Assembly (NCBI GenBank): GCA_937969505.1
Contig: CALBWA010000009.1
Location: 148,945 to 212,944, forward strand
Direction: 5' to 3'
DNA: 64,000 nt
Source: an uncultured Erythrobacter sp.
Lineage (GTDB): Bacteria; Pseudomonadota; Alphaproteobacteria; Sphingomonadales; Sphingomonadaceae
The position numbers and the translations under genes were made by a program. Positions 1 to 7,905 of this stretch are shown in pieces. The notes beneath the pieces were generated by a model that worked only from the letters and a program-made list of their open reading frames with translations, had not been told where the DNA came from and searched no databases. Position 1 is the stretch's first letter. The number at the start of each line of letters is the position of its first letter.

Positions 1-22
1 TGGTGATCGCGAACTCGCCCAG

Positions 23-451
23 CTACTTGGCGCGATCTGCCATCAATATATTCATGACTGCAGTGGCAATCGGTCGGTCACGCTCATCCTGCCATGCCTC
101 GACCGAAACATTGGCATTGCGGCGTCCGAGCCGGGTGATCCGCCCCTTGGCATAGGTGGGTTTCTGTTTGCCGGCGGAGAGAAATTGCACCGTGATGTTG
201 ATCGGTTTGAGCTGGGGGTCGCGGCCTTCTTCCTGCAGACGTGCGCGCAAGGCGGCATAGCCTGCATTCTCCAGCAATCCGCTGGTGGCGCCGCCGTGCA
301 ACGCGCCGGGTCTCCCTTCGACGAAGGGCCCAAACCCCACCTGCAGAACAGGAATATTATCCTCCCATTCATGCAGCTTTATCCCCAATGATCGGGCATA
401 GATCGGCAACTGGCCAGCACCTTTTTGTGCAGTGTCGTGATCATTTGGCAA
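23..451 (-). CDS. PaaI-family thioesterase (second of pair)
   Basis: A 142-residue single hotdog domain. The segment GRPGALHGGATSGLLENAG (about residues 46-64) is the substrate-pocket helix typical of PaaI/YiiD-like acyl-CoA thioesterases, which hydrolyse acyl-CoA esters in the cytoplasm. The in-frame start is TTG at 451, with an AAAGGA ribosome binding site about 9 nt upstream inside the preceding gene. An ATG a few bases on is out of frame. It overlaps the upstream thioesterase gene by 11 bp, so the two are translationally coupled and may form a heteromeric hotdog assembly (inference). The acyl substrate cannot be read from sequence. Confidence 0.85.
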   Translation of the reverse strand: MPNDHDTAQKGAGQLPIYARSLGIKLHEWEDNIPVLQVGFGPFVEGRPGALHGGATSGLLENAGYAALRARLQEEGRDPQLKPINITVQFLSAGKQKPTYAKGRITRLGRRNANVSVEAWQDERDRPIATAVMNILMADRAK

Positions 452-893
452 GGCGGGGGTCCTTTCCGATGGTCATGAAGACCCCGGCCATATGGGCCAC
501 CGGATCATCGCGGTGATCATCATACGCCACGCCGCGCACGAAGGCAGCCGAACGGGTTACGCGGTAGCATTGCGCGCGTGCAATCACTGCGCTGCGCTCG
601 CGTGCCGGGCGCTGGTAATCCACCCGCAGGTCGAGCGTTGCCACCGGTGTGAAAGTCTTGTTGGTGGTCCATATGGCCATGCCCGATGCCATATCCATCA
701 GGCTGATGATCGGACCAGAGGCGAGGACATGGCGATCCTCTTCGCCGAGCAAGTCCTCGCGCCACGGCAATTTCAGTTCAACCCAGTCAGAACCGTGATC
801 TTCATACTCCATACCGAGCCAGCCGGCATGGCCGTGCCTGAAGAAGAATTTTGCCGATTCTTGCGGATTAAAGGCCGGAAGCGGCGTAGTCAT
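441..893 (-). CDS. PaaI-family thioesterase (first of pair)
   Basis: A 150-residue hotdog-fold protein. The helix segment ASGPIISLMDMASGMAIW (about residues 58-75) places the acidic residue on the hotdog helix used by PaaI-type thioesterases to hydrolyse acyl-CoA. The ATG at 893 follows an AGGA ribosome binding site 8 nt upstream. It is the first gene of a two-thioesterase operon and is read divergently from the peptide operon that starts at 1017. A dyad at 906-929 lies just upstream and could be its operator. Tandem paralogous thioesterases of this kind are common in alphaproteobacteria; their substrate remains unassigned. Confidence 0.87.
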   Translation of the reverse strand: MTTPLPAFNPQESAKFFFRHGHAGWLGMEYEDHGSDWVELKLPWREDLLGEEDRHVLASGPIISLMDMASGMAIWTTNKTFTPVATLDLRVDYQRPARERSAVIARAQCYRVTRSAAFVRGVAYDDHRDDPVAHMAGVFMTIGKDPRLAK

Positions 894-905
894 ATCACAA
901 TCCTG

Positions 906-929
906 TTGTAAAAAGTTATAATATTACAA
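906..929. promoter_or_regulatory. Inverted repeat TTGTAA-N12-TTACAA, putative operator
   Basis: Perfect 6-bp arms 12 bp apart in an AT-rich intergenic strip (TTGTAA at 906-911, TTACAA at 924-929). It sits 13 bp upstream of the thioesterase start at 893 and about 90 bp upstream of the peptide gene at 1017. The arm spacing would suit a dimeric helix-turn-helix repressor. No regulator gene is adjacent, so its protein partner is unknown. Confidence 0.45.
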
Positions 930-1016
930 AATGTTAATTTTGGCTTTGTGCCACGGGGCCGCATTTTCGCGTCATGCAGACGCAATTCCGCATCTGCCTA
1001 TACTAGGAGAATATCG

Positions 1017-1157
1017 ATGAGCACACCCACGATCGATCTTGCGACCTTGCCGTCCCTTGACACGACGACCGGCGTGTTTGGCAGCATGTCCCAATCCGCT
1101 GCCACCTATGACGACCGCATTCTGATCATCATGGTCATTGTCTATGACTCGGTCTGA
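1017..1157 (+). CDS. 46-residue peptide, possible precursor peptide
   Basis: Small gene with an AGGAGA ribosome binding site 6 nt before ATG 1017, far better than most in this window. The product has a polar N-terminal half with Thr, Ser and Leu (segment LATLPSLDTTTGVFGS, residues 8-23), then MSQSAATYDDR, then a strongly hydrophobic tail ILIIMVIVYDSV. It contains no Cys. A leader-plus-core layout with a Gly-Ser junction at residues 22-23 resembles ribosomally made peptide precursors, but this is inference. An alternative is a small membrane peptide or toxin. It is followed by 51 bp and then two overlapping genes of unknown function on the same strand. A dyad GCGTC-N5-GACGC lies upstream at 969-983. 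Confidence 0.6.
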   Translation: MSTPTIDLATLPSLDTTTGVFGSMSQSAATYDDRILIIMVIVYDSV

Positions 1158-1208
1158 TCGCTCATCTGCCACCATGCGCGCTTGCGCTGCAATTAAGGGA
1201 TACCCGGC

Positions 1209-2165
1209 ATGAGGGTGGATAGCGAACTGGTCGCGCTGCGGGGTGATCGTGCCTCGCAGCGCGATGCGCAGCGCGCGCTCGACCGCGTAAAGGCAGCCTG
1301 GCTCGCCCTGCCGGAGGTGGACGCGATTGCCCGCGATTTTTCTCGCTATGCGGACGGCGCAGGATTGGCCGATTTGCCATCGCTCGGCGCGTTGGTGGGC
1401 ACGATCGAAATTGCCAAGCCCTTTATCGCTGAATGGCAGCGCCGGTTAGTGGCAGCGCTTGATGCCCACAAGTTCGGGCATGTCCCATTCAAGCATAATT
1501 ATTCTGCAGGATTTTCCACCGTACGTCTGCTTCAGCAGGGTATGGCGAGCCTTTCCGTGCTGGTGTACGATCAGGTTGAAGAAGAAACGGTGCCGCAGAG
1601 CGCTACATTCTCCGAGCGCGAACAGCACGAGATCGTGATTGCCGGTCGGGCCAAGGCTCTGCATCACCGATTGTCTGCGGGGGCGGTCGAAACCGTCAGC
1701 CAGACGCTGGAATCAGGCAGCACGATGGCAGTGTGCGATGCGCAGAACACGCGAACCATTTGCAATGTGAAAGGCCGTTTGCTGATGCTTCAGCTTGGCA
1801 GGGAGTGTAGCCGGCCTCGCCCGGTCAGGGATATCCGACTTAGTGACGGCGCGCTGCTGTACCAGGCCAGCGGGGAAAAACGCGAAAGTCAGATCACCAT
1901 GGCCATGGCCGTGCTGACCGAAATGAGGCGCAGCGATGCCGTCCCGCAATATGTCGAACTTGCACAGCAGGGACACGACCACATGCGCTGGGATGCGTTA
2001 CGCCATATTCTGGCTCTCGACCCTGTGCGCGGCTTCACAATGCTCAACACGATAGCCGCAAATGCGACGGATGACTTGGCCCAACCCGCACGTGCGCTGC
2101 GTGACCAGCTGGCTGCTGCGCACCCGCAACTGCTTCATCTGGAGAAACAGACATGCCCCGCCTGA
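1209..2165 (+). CDS. Unknown protein, peptide-operon gene 1
   Basis: A 318-residue soluble protein with no signal peptide or membrane segment. ATG 1209 follows AAGGGA by about 10 nt. The N-terminal third is helical. The middle (about residues 90-215) alternates strands and turns and carries HVPFKHNYSAGFSTVRLL and REQHEIVIAGRAKALHHR, with His91, His96, His140 and Glu141; a cupin-like fold is possible but the metal motif is not clear. The last 55 residues (WDALRHILALDPVRGF onward) look like one or two HEAT-type helical pairs. Its 3' end overlaps the next gene by 13 bp, so the two are made together. I do not recognise a characterised family and assign no reaction. Confidence 0.8.
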   Translation: MRVDSELVALRGDRASQRDAQRALDRVKAAWLALPEVDAIARDFSRYADGAGLADLPSLGALVGTIEIAKPFIAEWQRRLVAALDAHKFGHVPFKHNYSAGFSTVRLLQQGMASLSVLVYDQVEEETVPQSATFSEREQHEIVIAGRAKALHHRLSAGAVETVSQTLESGSTMAVCDAQNTRTICNVKGRLLMLQLGRECSRPRPVRDIRLSDGALLYQASGEKRESQITMAMAVLTEMRRSDAVPQYVELAQQGHDHMRWDALRHILALDPVRGFTMLNTIAANATDDLAQPARALRDQLAAAHPQLLHLEKQTCPA

Positions 2166-3055
2166 TCCATGCCGAGACTGCTGAACAATGCTCTCTCGGT
2201 GACTGCGTTGATGCGATGGCCACCCAGCCGTTCGACCCATCGGATGAAGGAAATCTGGCCGCGAGCGCGTTATGGTTGCGGCGGCTTGCCAACAACCGGA
2301 CATTTTTGGGCGATGTTCTGCTTGACCAGATTCGCAATCGTCACCGTGAGCCGGAAATGGAAAGCGGCTATGGCCCGCAATCCATAACACTCAGCCCGAC
2401 AGTCGGCGGGACGTTTCTGCGCGCCAACATCTGGCCTTCAGAGCGCGATCATTGCTTTCAGGAAAGCGGTGCAAGGTCCTTTGTCTATGGTGTACCGCAT
2501 GATCACAACTTTGCATTCCTGACTGCGGGCTATCTCGGACCTGGCTATCTCAGTGATTATTACGAATATGACTATGAAGAAGTGGCTGGCTATCCCGGTG
2601 AAAAGGCGGGCCTTCGTTTCATCGAACGGACCGCGCTCAGCGAAGGCAAGATGATGCTGTATCGCGCGCATCTCGACATCCACAGCCAGCTCCCGCCGGC
2701 CAGCCTCTCGGTATCACTCAACATCATGCATATCGGCCCGGCCCAAGGCTGGTACGACCAATATGGTTTTGACCTTGATCAAGGCACGGTCACGCGGGTG
2801 GTCAGCCCCAATTCCACCGAAGTTTTCTTGCGTGCCGCGATTGCGACAGGCGAGGCCGAAGCTCTCGACTTGGCTGAACGGTTCGGGCAGAGCCATCCTA
2901 GCGACCGCTTGCGCCTGGCAAGCTTCGAGGCGCGTGCCATGCTGCACGAAGATGTGGTGGCGCAAGACGCGCTGTGGCGAGAAGCTGAACTGTCAGGCTG
3001 CCGTATGCTGGAAGCGGTTGCCAAGCAGAAACGTAAAGTGCTCCAAAACGCCTGA
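2153..3055 (+). CDS. Cupin-like protein, peptide-operon gene 2
   Basis: A 300-residue soluble protein. ATG 2153 lies inside the previous gene, 8 nt after a GGAG site. Residues 110-190 hold PHDHNF (His116, His118), the Glu138-containing SDYYEYDYEEV, and YRAHLDIHSQLPP (His173, His177) before a strand SLSVSLNI. A His-x-His, Glu, later His order is the usual metal-binding pattern of cupin dioxygenases, so a metal-dependent oxidative enzyme is a reasonable inference. The C-terminal 90 residues are helical and HEAT-like, echoing the partner gene. I recall relatives of this protein being labelled transposase, but no DDE-type or other transposase motif is visible. Its partner genes are the peptide at 1017 and the protein at 1209. 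Confidence 0.8.
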   Translation: MPRLIHAETAEQCSLGDCVDAMATQPFDPSDEGNLAASALWLRRLANNRTFLGDVLLDQIRNRHREPEMESGYGPQSITLSPTVGGTFLRANIWPSERDHCFQESGARSFVYGVPHDHNFAFLTAGYLGPGYLSDYYEYDYEEVAGYPGEKAGLRFIERTALSEGKMMLYRAHLDIHSQLPPASLSVSLNIMHIGPAQGWYDQYGFDLDQGTVTRVVSPNSTEVFLRAAIATGEAEALDLAERFGQSHPSDRLRLASFEARAMLHEDVVAQDALWREAELSGCRMLEAVAKQKRKVLQNA

Positions 3056-3061
3056 AGGGTA

Positions 3062-3532
3062 TTAGAAGCTGCCGCCGGCCAGAGCATCGATCGCCCCTTG
3101 CAGGATTATGGCCGCAGCGTGACTGTCAATCCGTTCGGCGCGTTTGGCCCGGCTGGTGTCCTGCCCGATCATTGCCCGCTCGGCACTTTGGGTGGACCAG
3201 CGTTCGTCCCACAGCAAGACGGGCAGTGCGAAGGCTTCTGCAAGATTGCAGGCATAGGCGCGCGAAGATTGCGCACGCGGTCCCTCGCTGCCGTCCATAT
3301 TGCGGGGCAGGCCGATTACAATTCCGGCGATGGCGCGGTCTTTGATAATGGTCGCCAACGCCTCGCTGTCGCGGCCGAATTTGCCCCGCTGCAAGGTCTT
3401 GCCCGCGGTAGCAAAGCGCCATCCTGCATCACAAGTTGCAATCCCGATGGTTTTGGTCCCGAGGTCCAGCCCCAACAATCCGCCTCCATCGGGCAGCGCA
3501 TCGCGGTAATCGAGGGCATTGTCGCAAATCAC
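3062..3532 (-). CDS. ruvX: Putative pre-16S rRNA nuclease / Holliday junction resolvase-like RuvX (YqgF)
   Basis: YqgF/RuvX family, RNase H fold. The product has 156 residues from GTG 3532. Its first strand LLGLDLGTKTIG carries the catalytic Asp23, followed by IVIGLPRNMDGSEG and the late acidic motif RIDSHAAAIILQ. The family trims 16S rRNA precursor ends and was first named a resolvase. The GTG start overlaps the TGA of the upstream DUF3089 gene (GTGA), which decides the start over a longer upstream reading. It is the last gene of the pyrE-to-ruvX run and ends 6 bp from the convergent gene at 3055. Confidence 0.93.
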   Translation of the reverse strand: MICDNALDYRDALPDGGGLLGLDLGTKTIGIATCDAGWRFATAGKTLQRGKFGRDSEALATIIKDRAIAGIVIGLPRNMDGSEGPRAQSSRAYACNLAEAFALPVLLWDERWSTQSAERAMIGQDTSRAKRAERIDSHAAAIILQGAIDALAGGSF

Positions 3533-4698
3533 TGACCAGCCTGTTGTCCGGCATCGGCAGTATTGGCCCGATACCATCCTTCCACACGCCGGGCGACATC
3601 GGTCTGGGTATTTTTCCAGAACAGCGGAATATCATACACATGGTAATTGTTGCCAGGCAGGACGTAGCTGCCCATCTCGGGCGGGTCGCCGATCAAGAGC
3701 AAGCCATCTTCACCGCAACGCGCGGGCACGGCGCCTGTGACCAATTCACCGTTCGACAGATCGCCATCCGGCACCAATGTGCCTTGATTGAGCTCAGCGC
3801 CAGCCGCTGCATTCATCGTGCCGGTTAACGGATTGGTGCAGACAATTGCACTGTCCCCGCGCATGGTACCATCCAGCCCGATGGAATTGCTGTAGACATC
3901 CATCACCAAGGACGGATCGGCAGGTTCAGCAAAGCTCGACCAGCTCAACAGGCAACCTGTCTGGCTTTCACCAGCGCACACCGGCAGGCCAAGCGCAGGC
4001 AAATCATGCGCAATCGAGATTGGCCATCCGATGATATAGGCCGCGGCAAGCCGGTCTGCCTCTGCGCTGCCAGCGATGCGTTCTTGCAGCAAGCGGATCA
4101 GATGCAGGGAACCTTGGCTATGACCGGCGAGCACAATTGGCGAATCGCTATCTGCTGAGGCCACGAAGAATTCAAACGCCTGGAGCACATCATCATAGGC
4201 TGCGGCAATGGCTTGTTCGGCCTCGGCTGATTGAGTCAAAAAAGCGCCCATCGTGGCCTGGCGATAGCGCGGTGCCCACAATTCTTCTGCTTTATTGAAA
4301 GGGCTAGCCATGCCGCGCAGGTAGATTCGCGTGATACGTTCTGCTTCGGTGTCATCAACCGGAGCGTTCCAGCGGGTGCGGTCAATGAAACTGGTCGGAT
4401 GAACGAAAAACACAGCGAAGTCTGACACCGGCGGGTCGGCCGGTGTCGGGATGCTGCGGCCATCACCGCGATAGGCCGGCTGCCAGCGTGCCGGGTCGCT
4501 CGTCCCTACACCCGGCCGCGAATACCAAAGCGCCGGATCCTGGTAAGCATTGTCATCGAGCGGGCTCTGAGCGACGAATTCGGTGCTGGGTACAAAGGCA
4601 AGCTCGGTCAATTCCTTCGACCAGATGCGCAGCGCAATCAACCCGACCAACATCAGGACAATGATGGTGGCAACGATATAGAGAAACTTCTTGGCCAT
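3529..4698 (-). CDS. DUF3089 alpha/beta-hydrolase, membrane-anchored
   Basis: A 389-residue protein starting at ATG 4698; a TTG four codons earlier is too close to the AGGA site. Residues 5-25 form one N-terminal membrane anchor. The rest should lie in the periplasm. It has FVHPTSF (about 98-104), characteristic of the DUF3089 family, and the nucleophile elbow AGHSQGS with Ser194. Family members are predicted lipase/esterase-like hydrolases of unknown substrate. It is coupled to ruvX by a GTGA overlap and lies 60 bp after lepB. Confidence 0.88.
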   Translation of the reverse strand: MAKKFLYIVATIIVLMLVGLIALRIWSKELTELAFVPSTEFVAQSPLDDNAYQDPALWYSRPGVGTSDPARWQPAYRGDGRSIPTPADPPVSDFAVFFVHPTSFIDRTRWNAPVDDTEAERITRIYLRGMASPFNKAEELWAPRYRQATMGAFLTQSAEAEQAIAAAYDDVLQAFEFFVASADSDSPIVLAGHSQGSLHLIRLLQERIAGSAEADRLAAAYIIGWPISIAHDLPALGLPVCAGESQTGCLLSWSSFAEPADPSLVMDVYSNSIGLDGTMRGDSAIVCTNPLTGTMNAAAGAELNQGTLVPDGDLSNGELVTGAVPARCGEDGLLLIGDPPEMGSYVLPGNNYHVYDIPLFWKNTQTDVARRVEGWYRANTADAGQQAGQ

Positions 4699-4758
4699 CA
4701 GTCGATGCAAATCCTGTTTTTCACCCGTCCGGGCGGTTCTGCTTCCAGCCCTTGACCA

Positions 4759-5640
4759 CTATTCGGCTGAGGGCGTCGTGCTGGCGTCTTGCGGAGTTTC
4801 TGCAAGCGCAGGACGCAATGTGGTCCAGGCGCGTTCTGGCCGCAAGCTGGTGAACCATGTAACCGGGTTCAAGCTGATCGATCCATCGAGGGAGAAGGTG
4901 ATGAACTCAGCCCGACCGCCGATATTTTCAAAGGGTACCGGTCCGCCAAGCCCGCTTCCAGCGATCGTTGCCCGGCTGTCCGCCGAGTGATCGCGATTGT
5001 CGCCCATGACGAAAGCATGCCCTTCGGGGATGACAATCTCTGCGTAATCGTCGAGTGGCTGCGTCTGGTGGTCGATGATCAGATAGGTCGCACCATTGGG
5101 CAGCGTTTCACGGTAAGCAGGCAATTCGAAAAATTCCGACCCGTCTTCGCCAGTCTGGCGGAACTCACGAAAACCGGACAGGCATGGACCGTTCTGACAC
5201 AAAAGCTCTGGTTCGAAGGGGATCTGGATCGGAGGAACAATTTCGCGCTTTACCGGAATCCCGTTGAGAATAAGAAATCCGTTCTCCACGGCCAGTCGGT
5301 CGCCCGGCAGACCGACCACACGCTTGATGTAATCCTCGTTGCGTTCCGGGTGTACGGGAATGACAATGTCACCATATTCAGGGCTCGAAGGATTGATCCG
5401 CCATTCGCCGCGCGGCCACAGATGGAAGCTGACCGAGGCCCAATTCCAGCCATAGGGATATTTGCTGACCACCAGACGGTCGCCGACCAGGAGCGAGGGC
5501 ATCATCGACGTGCTGGGAATGTAGAATGGCTTGGCCACCAGGCTGTGAAAGGCGAACACAGCCAGCAACATCAGTGCCAGGCCGCGCAATTCCGCCAGCC
5601 AATTCACTTTTTCATCGGATGTGTCTTTATCTTTTGCCAA
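4759..5640 (-). CDS. lepB: Signal peptidase I
   Basis: A type I leader peptidase of 293 residues that removes signal peptides from exported proteins at the periplasmic membrane face. Residues 18-37 form a membrane anchor. IPSTSMMPSL holds nucleophile Ser45, DYIKRVVGLPGD holds general base Lys106, and GDNRDHSADSR is the conserved box E. The most upstream usable start is TTG 5640 and no clear Shine-Dalgarno precedes it; a GTG at codon 12 is the alternative. It follows acpS after 34 bp. In many alphaproteobacteria rnc and era follow lepB; here a DUF3089 gene and ruvX do. Confidence 0.95.
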   Translation of the reverse strand: MAKDKDTSDEKVNWLAELRGLALMLLAVFAFHSLVAKPFYIPSTSMMPSLLVGDRLVVSKYPYGWNWASVSFHLWPRGEWRINPSSPEYGDIVIPVHPERNEDYIKRVVGLPGDRLAVENGFLILNGIPVKREIVPPIQIPFEPELLCQNGPCLSGFREFRQTGEDGSEFFELPAYRETLPNGATYLIIDHQTQPLDDYAEIVIPEGHAFVMGDNRDHSADSRATIAGSGLGGPVPFENIGGRAEFITFSLDGSISLNPVTWFTSLRPERAWTTLRPALAETPQDASTTPSAE

Positions 5641-5674
5641 TTTCGTTGTGCCACAATGCAGAAAAGTGATGGGA

Positions 5675-6076
5675 TCAAAGCGCGCGCGCTTCGATGATTA
5701 TAAAGGCCTGTGCCCATGGATGATCATCGGTGAGGGTCAGGTGAACGAACGCCTCATGGCCCGCCGGGGTCAGTTCCGCAAGCCGCTTGGCCGCACCGCC
5801 TTCCAAGGCTAGTGTTGGCGCCCCGGATGGCGCGTTGACAACCCCGATGTCCTTCATGAACACCCCGCGCCGAAATCCGGTGCCCACCGCCTTGCTGAAA
5901 GCTTCCTTGGCGGCAAACCGTTTGGCGTAGGTGCCAGCGATGGTGAAGGGTCGCTTGCGAGCCTTGGCTCGCTCAACTTCGGTGAAAACCCGGTTTTCAA
6001 AGCGTTCGCCAAATCGGCTGAGCGAATTTTCGATCCGCTCGATATTGCACAGGTCAGAACCCAATCCGATAATCAT
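5675..6076 (-). CDS. acpS: Holo-[acyl-carrier-protein] synthase
   Basis: AcpS transfers the 4'-phosphopantetheine arm from CoA to apo-ACP, activating it for fatty acid synthesis. The 133-residue length fits the family. The magnesium-binding motif [15 protein letters not shown] gives Asp8 and [13 protein letters not shown] gives Glu58, the two hallmark acidic residues. Its ATG overlaps the stop codon of the upstream membrane-protein gene (ATGA, 6073-6076), so translation is coupled. Confidence 0.95.
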   Translation of the reverse strand: MIIGLGSDLCNIERIENSLSRFGERFENRVFTEVERAKARKRPFTIAGTYAKRFAAKEAFSKAVGTGFRRGVFMKDIGVVNAPSGAPTLALEGGAAKRLAELTPAGHEAFVHLTLTDDHPWAQAFIIIEARAL

Positions 6077-6345
6077 GTCGCCCCCAATACAACCGCTGCG
6101 GCCAATGCCAGAACCAGCCAGTGCAGCACGATCTGCGTGGTGACGAGCGGGTGGCCCATGTCGCCGCGTGCCTTGCGCACCGCAACGACGTAGCCAAACA
6201 CTTGCAGCGCAGGCCAGCCAATCGCAAAGGGCAAGGCCTGTCCGGTCTGGACTGCAACGCCCAGCAGCAACAGGCTGGCAAGAAACGGAATCGCCGCTGC
6301 GCCGACGCGCAGAGCTTCGCCAACCGGCCGCTGTTCCTTTGTCAT
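6073..6345 (-). CDS. Small inner-membrane protein
   Basis: A 90-residue protein, mostly hydrophobic, with three likely membrane segments (about residues 15-32, 37-53 and 68-87). ATG 6345 is preferred because a GAGG site lies 8 nt upstream; earlier ATGs at 6369 and 6366 would overlap the pdxJ end. It sits between pdxJ and acpS and is coupled to acpS by an ATGA overlap. I do not recognise the family and no function is assigned. Confidence 0.75.
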   Translation of the reverse strand: MTKEQRPVGEALRVGAAAIPFLASLLLLGVAVQTGQALPFAIGWPALQVFGYVVAVRKARGDMGHPLVTTQIVLHWLVLALAAAVVLGAT

Positions 6346-6355
6346 GCTGCTAACC

Positions 6356-7111
6356 TCATCGCGCATCATCCATCAGGTCGCGCATGCGCTTGACCGCTGC
6401 CTCCAGCCCCACAAACACTGCCTCACCGACGAGGTAATGGCCTATGTTCAGCTCTGCCAATTGCGGGATGGCGGCAATCGGCTGCACGTTCTCGTAAGTC
6501 AGGCCGTGGCCAGCATGTGGCTCGATTCCGTTCTTGGCTGCGAGCGCCGACATGTCGGCAATGCGTTTCAATTCGCGTGCCAGCACCTCATTATCGCCAT
6601 CGAGATGAGCGTGCGCATATTCGCCCGTATGAAATTCCACCACGGGCGCGCCCAGCCTGATTGCGGCATCAAGCTGGCGTTCGCTCGCTTCGATAAACAG
6701 GCTGACCCGGATGCCTGCATCGGCCAGCCGGGTGACGATCGGAGCGATCTGGTTGTGCAATCCAGCGGCATCCAGCCCACCTTCAGTGGTACGTTCCTCG
6801 CGTTTTTCCGGCACAATGCAGGCAGCATGCGGCTTGTGACGCAGCGCGATTTCAAGCATTTCTTCGGTCGCGGCCATTTCCAGATTGAGCGGCAGATCGG
6901 TCGCAGCCTGAATGCGCGCCAAGTCTTCGTCCCGGATATGGCGCCGGTCTTCGCGCAGATGGGCAGTAATACCGTCTCCGCCGACATTGGCGACAATTTC
7001 TGCCGCCCGGACTGGATCGGGATGGTCGCCGCCGCGCGCATTGCGGATGGTCGCAACATGGTCGATATTGACTCCGAGTCGCAGCCGGGTCGGTTGGCCA
7101 AGCCCGTCCAT
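6356..7111 (-). CDS. pdxJ: Pyridoxine 5'-phosphate synthase
   Basis: PdxJ condenses 1-deoxyxylulose 5-phosphate with 3-amino-2-oxopropyl phosphate to pyridoxine 5'-phosphate, the ring-forming step of DXP-dependent vitamin B6 synthesis. The 251-residue TIM barrel opens with LRLGVNIDHVATIRNARG and carries the conserved TAHLREDRRHI and VEFHTGEYA blocks. It begins 2 bp after pyrE ends, so the two are co-transcribed. The pairing with acpS and lepB downstream is usual in proteobacteria. Confidence 0.97.
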   Translation of the reverse strand: MDGLGQPTRLRLGVNIDHVATIRNARGGDHPDPVRAAEIVANVGGDGITAHLREDRRHIRDEDLARIQAATDLPLNLEMAATEEMLEIALRHKPHAACIVPEKREERTTEGGLDAAGLHNQIAPIVTRLADAGIRVSLFIEASERQLDAAIRLGAPVVEFHTGEYAHAHLDGDNEVLARELKRIADMSALAAKNGIEPHAGHGLTYENVQPIAAIPQLAELNIGHYLVGEAVFVGLEAAVKRMRDLMDDAR

Positions 7112-7113
7112 GA

Positions 7114-7692
7114 TCAGCTCCGGCTGCCGGGCTTGGTGACGGGTATTGCAGCGAGATCTGCCGGCAATTCGCCCTCTTCATAACTGGGGAAGTTGATATC
7201 AATCAGGGGATAAAACGGCACGCCCAGATCAACGCTTCCAGCCGATCGATCAACCAGTGCCACCTCCGCGATCACTTCGCCGCCTTCATCCGCAACCGCT
7301 GTTATCGCCTCGCGGCTGGAAAGTCCGGTTGTCACCACATCTTCGACCATCAGGACTTTGGCCCCAGGTTCCAGGGCAAAGCCGCGACGCAAATGGAATT
7401 TGCCCTCGGGCCGCTCGAGGAACAGCGCATCCTTGTCCAGCGCGCGGCCCATTTCATGGCCGATAATGATGCCACCCATCGCGGGCGACATCACAACATC
7501 GATTCGGTTGCGAACATCGCGGGGAATTTTTTGCGCAAGAGCCCGAGCGAGATTTCCAGCGCGTTCCGGGTTCATCAGCACTCTGGCGCATTGCAGGTAA
7601 TGTGCGCTGTGCCTCCCTGAAGACAGTTTGAAATGCCCTTCCAACAGCGCCCCACTGGCGCGAAATTCGGACAATACTTCTTCTTCAGTCAT
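7114..7692 (-). CDS. pyrE: Orotate phosphoribosyltransferase
   Basis: PyrE converts orotate and PRPP to orotidine 5'-phosphate in pyrimidine synthesis. The 192 residues contain the PRPP-binding loop VLMVEDVVTTGLSSREAI (about 114-131) and the N-terminal substrate segment HFKLSSGRHSAHYLQC. It is the first gene of the minus-strand run pyrE-pdxJ-...-ruvX. The 213 bp to the divergent ctaC must hold promoters for both; I could not pick them with confidence. Confidence 0.95.
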   Translation of the reverse strand: MTEEEVLSEFRASGALLEGHFKLSSGRHSAHYLQCARVLMNPERAGNLARALAQKIPRDVRNRIDVVMSPAMGGIIIGHEMGRALDKDALFLERPEGKFHLRRGFALEPGAKVLMVEDVVTTGLSSREAITAVADEGGEVIAEVALVDRSAGSVDLGVPFYPLIDINFPSYEEGELPADLAAIPVTKPGSRS

Positions 7693-7905
7693 CGGGTTCG
7701 GGTCCTCGGATTTGGCGACGATTGCGTGATGATCATCGCCCTTTGCATAAATTTCTCCCTAGAAGCGCTTGAGGCGCTGGGCAAGCGCGCCTATAGGCGG
7801 CATCAATCTTGCGCATAGTAGCGCTTGAATTGAGCTGTTTGCGTCAGATTCCAGGGGATCGGCAACAGCTCGGGACACAGGAATGAAGCGGAAAGCATCG
7901 GTCAC

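Noticed and set aside
999..1004. TATACT as a -10 box for the peptide gene
   Set aside because: It would place transcription start after the strong AGGAGA ribosome binding site, and no -35 is found at the right distance.
2153..3055. Transposase label for the cupin-like protein
   Set aside because: No DDE, HUH or serine/tyrosine recombinase motif, no inverted repeats at its borders and no target duplication.
4789..5697. 302-codon plus-strand frame opposite lepB
   Set aside because: Antisense to the complete signal peptidase gene, with no recognisable domain.
6344..7183. 279-codon plus-strand frame opposite pdxJ
   Set aside because: pdxJ is clear on the other strand and the alternative product has no motif.
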